Part shown: piece by piece, positions 61,160-64,000 of the stretch
How the letters are laid out: every line of letters starts with the position of its first letter
Numbering within the stretch: position 1 is the first letter of the stretch
Assembly (NCBI RefSeq): GCF_017498545.1
Contig: NZ_CP071793.1
Coordinates: forward strand, 11,402,256 to 11,466,255
DNA length: 64,000 bases
Direction: 5' to 3'
Origin: Sulfidibacter corallicola
Lineage (GTDB): Bacteria; Acidobacteriota; Holophagae; Acanthopleuribacterales; Acanthopleuribacteraceae
Notes under the pieces: generated by a model
What the model was told of the DNA's origin: nothing
Seen by the model: the letters and a program-made list of their open reading frames with translations, nothing else
Database searches by the model: none
Made by a program: the position numbers and the translations under genes

Positions 61160-64000
61160 ATGTTCGCTCACGTGTTCCTGTTCGAAGTGAAATTCCAATC
61201 GCGGCAACCGCTGATGTACATCGCGTTCGGCATTCTGTTCTTCCTGGCTTTCCTGGTCTCGAGCGACGAGAACGCGGTGCTGATCGGCATGACGCCAGGC
61301 CTGCAGGCCGACGCTCCCCTGGCCGTGGTACAGGCCCTGGGGACCTTCAGCGTCATCGCCGTCCTGCTCGCCACGGCCCTGGCCGCGAGCCCCGTCCTAC
61401 GCGACTTCGACCTCCAGGCCGCCGAGCTGTTTTTCACGACCCGGGTGGGCAGAGGCGCCTATCTCCTGGGCCGCTTTTGGGGTGCCTTCACCTGCACGGT
61501 TCTCGCCTATGGCGGTGCGATACTCGCCGTGTGGCTCGGGTTGACGTTCGTCGATATGGAAGGTCCCCGTTCGGCAGCTTACGGCTTCGCCTACCTCTTC
61601 GGTATCGGTGTCATGGCGATTCCCAACCTTTGGATCATGTGCGCCTTTTTCTTCTGTCTCACCACCCTGACCCGCAATCGGTGGATGGGCTACGTCGCGG
61701 CACTCGGCCTCTTGATGCTGTTCACCGTCATGGCCCTCGGCAACGACCCGAAACACCTGACGCTGACGGCTCTGGCGGATCCGTTCGGGACGGTGGCCCT
61801 CGCGGCCCAAACCCGCTATTGGACGGCCTTCGAAGCCGCGACCCTGGCGCCCAGCCTTTCCGGCCCTTTGGCCCTCAACCGCCTGATTTGGCTTGGTTTC
61901 TCGACAGGCTGCCTGTTCCTGGCCTACCGCTTCGCGCCTTTCGGCAACCTGCCGCCGGTGGGTCGCGGCACGCGGACGGTGGCGGACTCCGGCGATGACC
62001 CAGTTCCCTCGACGCATCTCGCGAAGGGGCAACGCCCGCGCTTCGAGAACGCGACGGAAGTGCACCAGTGGATGTCCCAAACCAGACTGGAAATGGCAGC
62101 CACCTTCAAGAGCCTGGCCTTTTGGTTCATCCTCGGCATGGCCGTGCTGACTCTGCTCCTGGCGACCACGGCGTTCATGACCGGCGCGCGCGGCGCACCG
62201 CTGTACCCCACCACGGCCAACATGCTGGACTCGATCCGCGGTGTCCTGTCCGTTCCGTTGCTTCTCGTCGTGATCTATTACGGCGCCGAGATGGTGTTCC
62301 GCGAGCGGCACCATCGCGTGGCGGAAATCACCGACGCACTGCCCTACCCGAATTGGGTCATGCCGATCGCCAAGCTGACGGCACTCCTGGCCATGGTCGC
62401 GACCATGCTGTCGGTCTGCGGGCTGACGGCGGTGACCTATCAATATGCGAGCGGCTACCCGGACGTGGAGTGGGGGCTCTACCTGGGCGGGCTGCTGGGA
62501 AATTACGGGGCGCCCTTCTACCTGCTGTGCGCCCTCGCGATCTTTCTTCAGGTGGTCGGCAACCATCGCTTCCTGGGCATGTTCCTGATGCTGCTCTACG
62601 TCGTGGGTCAAAACATCATGGACGGTCTGGACTTCCGCCACCACCTCCTGCGTTTGACCCTGCCGCGGGCACCCTACTCCGACCTGAATGGGTTCGGTCA
62701 CTTTCTGGAGGCCCGCCTGTGGTTCGTCCTGCTCTGGTCGTTGGGAGCGGTTCTGCTGATGGGGCTGGTCCATCTGCTCTGGATGCGGGGCACGGAGGAC
62801 AGGCGCCGATTCATCGGCCGGCTCCACCGGAAGCCAGGCACCCCGCTGCGCGTGCTGTTCACCGCGGCGGGAACGGCCTTTCTCGCCACCGCGGCATTTA
62901 TCGGGTACAACGTTTACATCTTGAACGACTATCAAACGACCCGGGAGCGGCAGGCACTGGACGCCGAATACGAAAAGCGCTACGCCCAATACGCGAACCT
63001 GATCCAGCCGCGGGTGACGTCGGTCGAGGTCAAGGTGGATCTCTACCCCGCGGCGCGCGATCTGGAGGTCAGCGGTCGCTACCGGCTGGAACACCAGGGC
63101 GCGGAACCGATCGACTCGATTCACCTGAGCCTGCCGCGCAATCCGGACCTCGAGATGACCAAACTCGTGGTTTCCGGGGCGGAGCAGCGCCACGCCGACC
63201 CAACCCATGGCTATGTCATTCATAGGTTCGACGAACCCATGCAGCCAGGAGAGATTCGAGATCTCGAATTCGCGTTGCGTTGGGATACGCGTGGCTTCGT
63301 CAACGACGGCAGTTCACGGCGCCTGGTCCACAACGGCACCTTCCTCCTGAACCGCGAGATCATGCCCTTGCCCGGCTATCAACGAATCTTCGAACTCGAA
63401 GATCCCAAAGTGCGTCGCGAGCACGGCCTACCGCCCGCCAAGCCGATTCCGGACATCGAGGATCCCGGCGCCCGGGACTTCGGCGGGTTGAGCGGCGTGC
63501 GCTTCCAACGGGTCCGCTTCGAGGCCGTCATCGGTACGGAGGCGGGCCAGATCGCCATTGCACCGGGACGCCTGGTGAAGCGGTGGCAGGAGGGCGATCG
63601 GAACTATTTCCAGTACCGGTCGGAGGCGCCCATTCTCGACCTGCTCGCTTTTCTTTCGGCCGATTACCAAATCCAACGAGGCCGTTGGGAAGAGGTCGAT
63701 CTGGAGATCTATCACCATCATGGCCACGGCAGAAACAACCCGATCCTGATGGACGCGATGAAACGGTCACTGGCCTACTTCAGCGAGCACTTCGCACCTT
63801 ACCCCTATCGTCAGATGCGCATCGTCGAGTTCCCCGGCTACCAGGTGTTCGCCCAGGCATTCGCGAACACGGTGCCCTACTCCGAGCGGTTCGGGTTCAC
63901 GACCGATCAGCGGGATCCCGACGACCTGAACTTCACCTTCTTCGTGACGGCCCACGAAATTGCCCATCAGTGGTGGGGTCACCAGGTCATGAGTGCCGAT
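61160..64000 (+). CDS. ABC permease fused to M1-family metallopeptidase (3' end outside window)
   Basis: An open frame of 947 codons running to the window end; ATG 61160 has GGAGG 8 nt upstream. The first 590 residues hold about a dozen hydrophobic segments in two permease halves (e.g. PLMYIAFGILFFLAFLV, VMAIPNLWIMCAFFFCL; later SLAFWFILGMAVLTLLLA, FYLLCALAIFLQVVG), with ABC-2-like signatures. From about residue 610 an extracytoplasmic region matches the N-terminal beta domain of M1 aminopeptidases, ending at the window edge with the zinc motif HEIAHQWWGHQ. The NFTFFVTAHE spacing is typical. Together with the ATPase upstream it should form an envelope transporter with a peptidase outside the cytoplasmic membrane. 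Confidence 0.9.
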   Translation, partial: MFAHVFLFEVKFQSRQPLMYIAFGILFFLAFLVSSDENAVLIGMTPGLQADAPLAVVQALGTFSVIAVLLATALAASPVLRDFDLQAAELFFTTRVGRGAYLLGRFWGAFTCTVLAYGGAILAVWLGLTFVDMEGPRSAAYGFAYLFGIGVMAIPNLWIMCAFFFCLTTLTRNRWMGYVAALGLLMLFTVMALGNDPKHLTLTALADPFGTVALAAQTRYWTAFEAATLAPSLSGPLALNRLIWLGFSTGCLFLAYRFAPFGNLPPVGRGTRTVADSGDDPVPSTHLAKGQRPRFENATEVHQWMSQTRLEMAATFKSLAFWFILGMAVLTLLLATTAFMTGARGAPLYPTTANMLDSIRGVLSVPLLLVVIYYGAEMVFRERHHRVAEITDALPYPNWVMPIAKLTALLAMVATMLSVCGLTAVTYQYASGYPDVEWGLYLGGLLGNYGAPFYLLCALAIFLQVVGNHRFLGMFLMLLYVVGQNIMDGLDFRHHLLRLTLPRAPYSDLNGFGHFLEARLWFVLLWSLGAVLLMGLVHLLWMRGTEDRRRFIGRLHRKPGTPLRVLFTAAGTAFLATAAFIGYNVYILNDYQTTRERQALDAEYEKRYAQYANLIQPRVTSVEVKVDLYPAARDLEVSGRYRLEHQGAEPIDSIHLSLPRNPDLEMTKLVVSGAEQRHADPTHGYVIHRFDEPMQPGEIRDLEFALRWDTRGFVNDGSSRRLVHNGTFLLNREIMPLPGYQRIFELEDPKVRREHGLPPAKPIPDIEDPGARDFGGLSGVRFQRVRFEAVIGTEAGQIAIAPGRLVKRWQEGDRNYFQYRSEAPILDLLAFLSADYQIQRGRWEEVDLEIYHHHGHGRNNPILMDAMKRSLAYFSEHFAPYPYRQMRIVEFPGYQVFAQAFANTVPYSERFGFTTDQRDPDDLNFTFFVTAHEIAHQWWGHQVMSAD

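Noticed and set aside
1..64000. tRNA, rRNA or riboswitch genes
   Set aside because: No cloverleaf-like or rRNA-like segment was recognised by eye; a covariance search would be needed to exclude small RNAs.

Overview
The window reads as a chromosomal segment of a high-GC, didermal, environmental bacterium with many signalling and secondary-metabolism genes. The gene styles (PPC-domain metzincins, lipoprotein TPR-CHAT proteins, large NRPS, YtrA-type ABC operons, ABC-permease/M1 peptidase fusions, arrays of PAS/REC kinases) resemble Acidobacteriota, perhaps Holophagae/Acanthopleuribacteraceae. That placement is inference; there is no rRNA or tRNA gene here to confirm it.

Layout. 1-4.0 kb: the 5' part of a secreted-protein gene (minus) and a secreted zinc metalloprotease (plus). 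4.0-21.5 kb: ten consecutive minus-strand signalling genes (receiver proteins, PAS histidine kinases, a REC-PAS-GGDEF-EAL protein, a REC-GGDEF protein and a 1491-residue hybrid kinase with a LOV-like domain). None has a recognisable DNA-binding output domain, so the block looks like a phosphorelay and c-di-GMP network. 21.5-27.4 kb: a gene-poor stretch with decayed ECF-sigma, IS66 and ISL3 sequences around one intact AT-rich rmuC-like gene. 27.5-32.8 kb: a membrane protein, a basic unknown protein, and a TetR/flavin oxidoreductase pair.

32.9-56.3 kb: two copies, in inverted orientation, of a roughly 1-kb element (32925-33905 and 55258-56330) flank about 21 kb. This interval carries a giant nitrilase-like protein, a 2988-residue NRPS with unusual domain order, a three-gene group ending in a TPR-CHAT lipoprotein protease, a GFA-family protein and a FetAB-like ABC exporter. 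The element is built of hairpin units whose stems differ while a GCC/GCT loop and the flanks stay constant; a fifteenth hairpin lies alone downstream of the NRPS. I consider this hairpin family the most unusual structural signal in the window.

56.4-64 kb: a DUF3592-like membrane protein, a YtrA-type GntR regulator with its palindromic operator heading an ABC ATPase/permease operon, then a second ABC ATPase followed by an ABC permease fused to an M1 metallopeptidase that runs off the window end.

All product names come from motifs read by eye; no database search was run.
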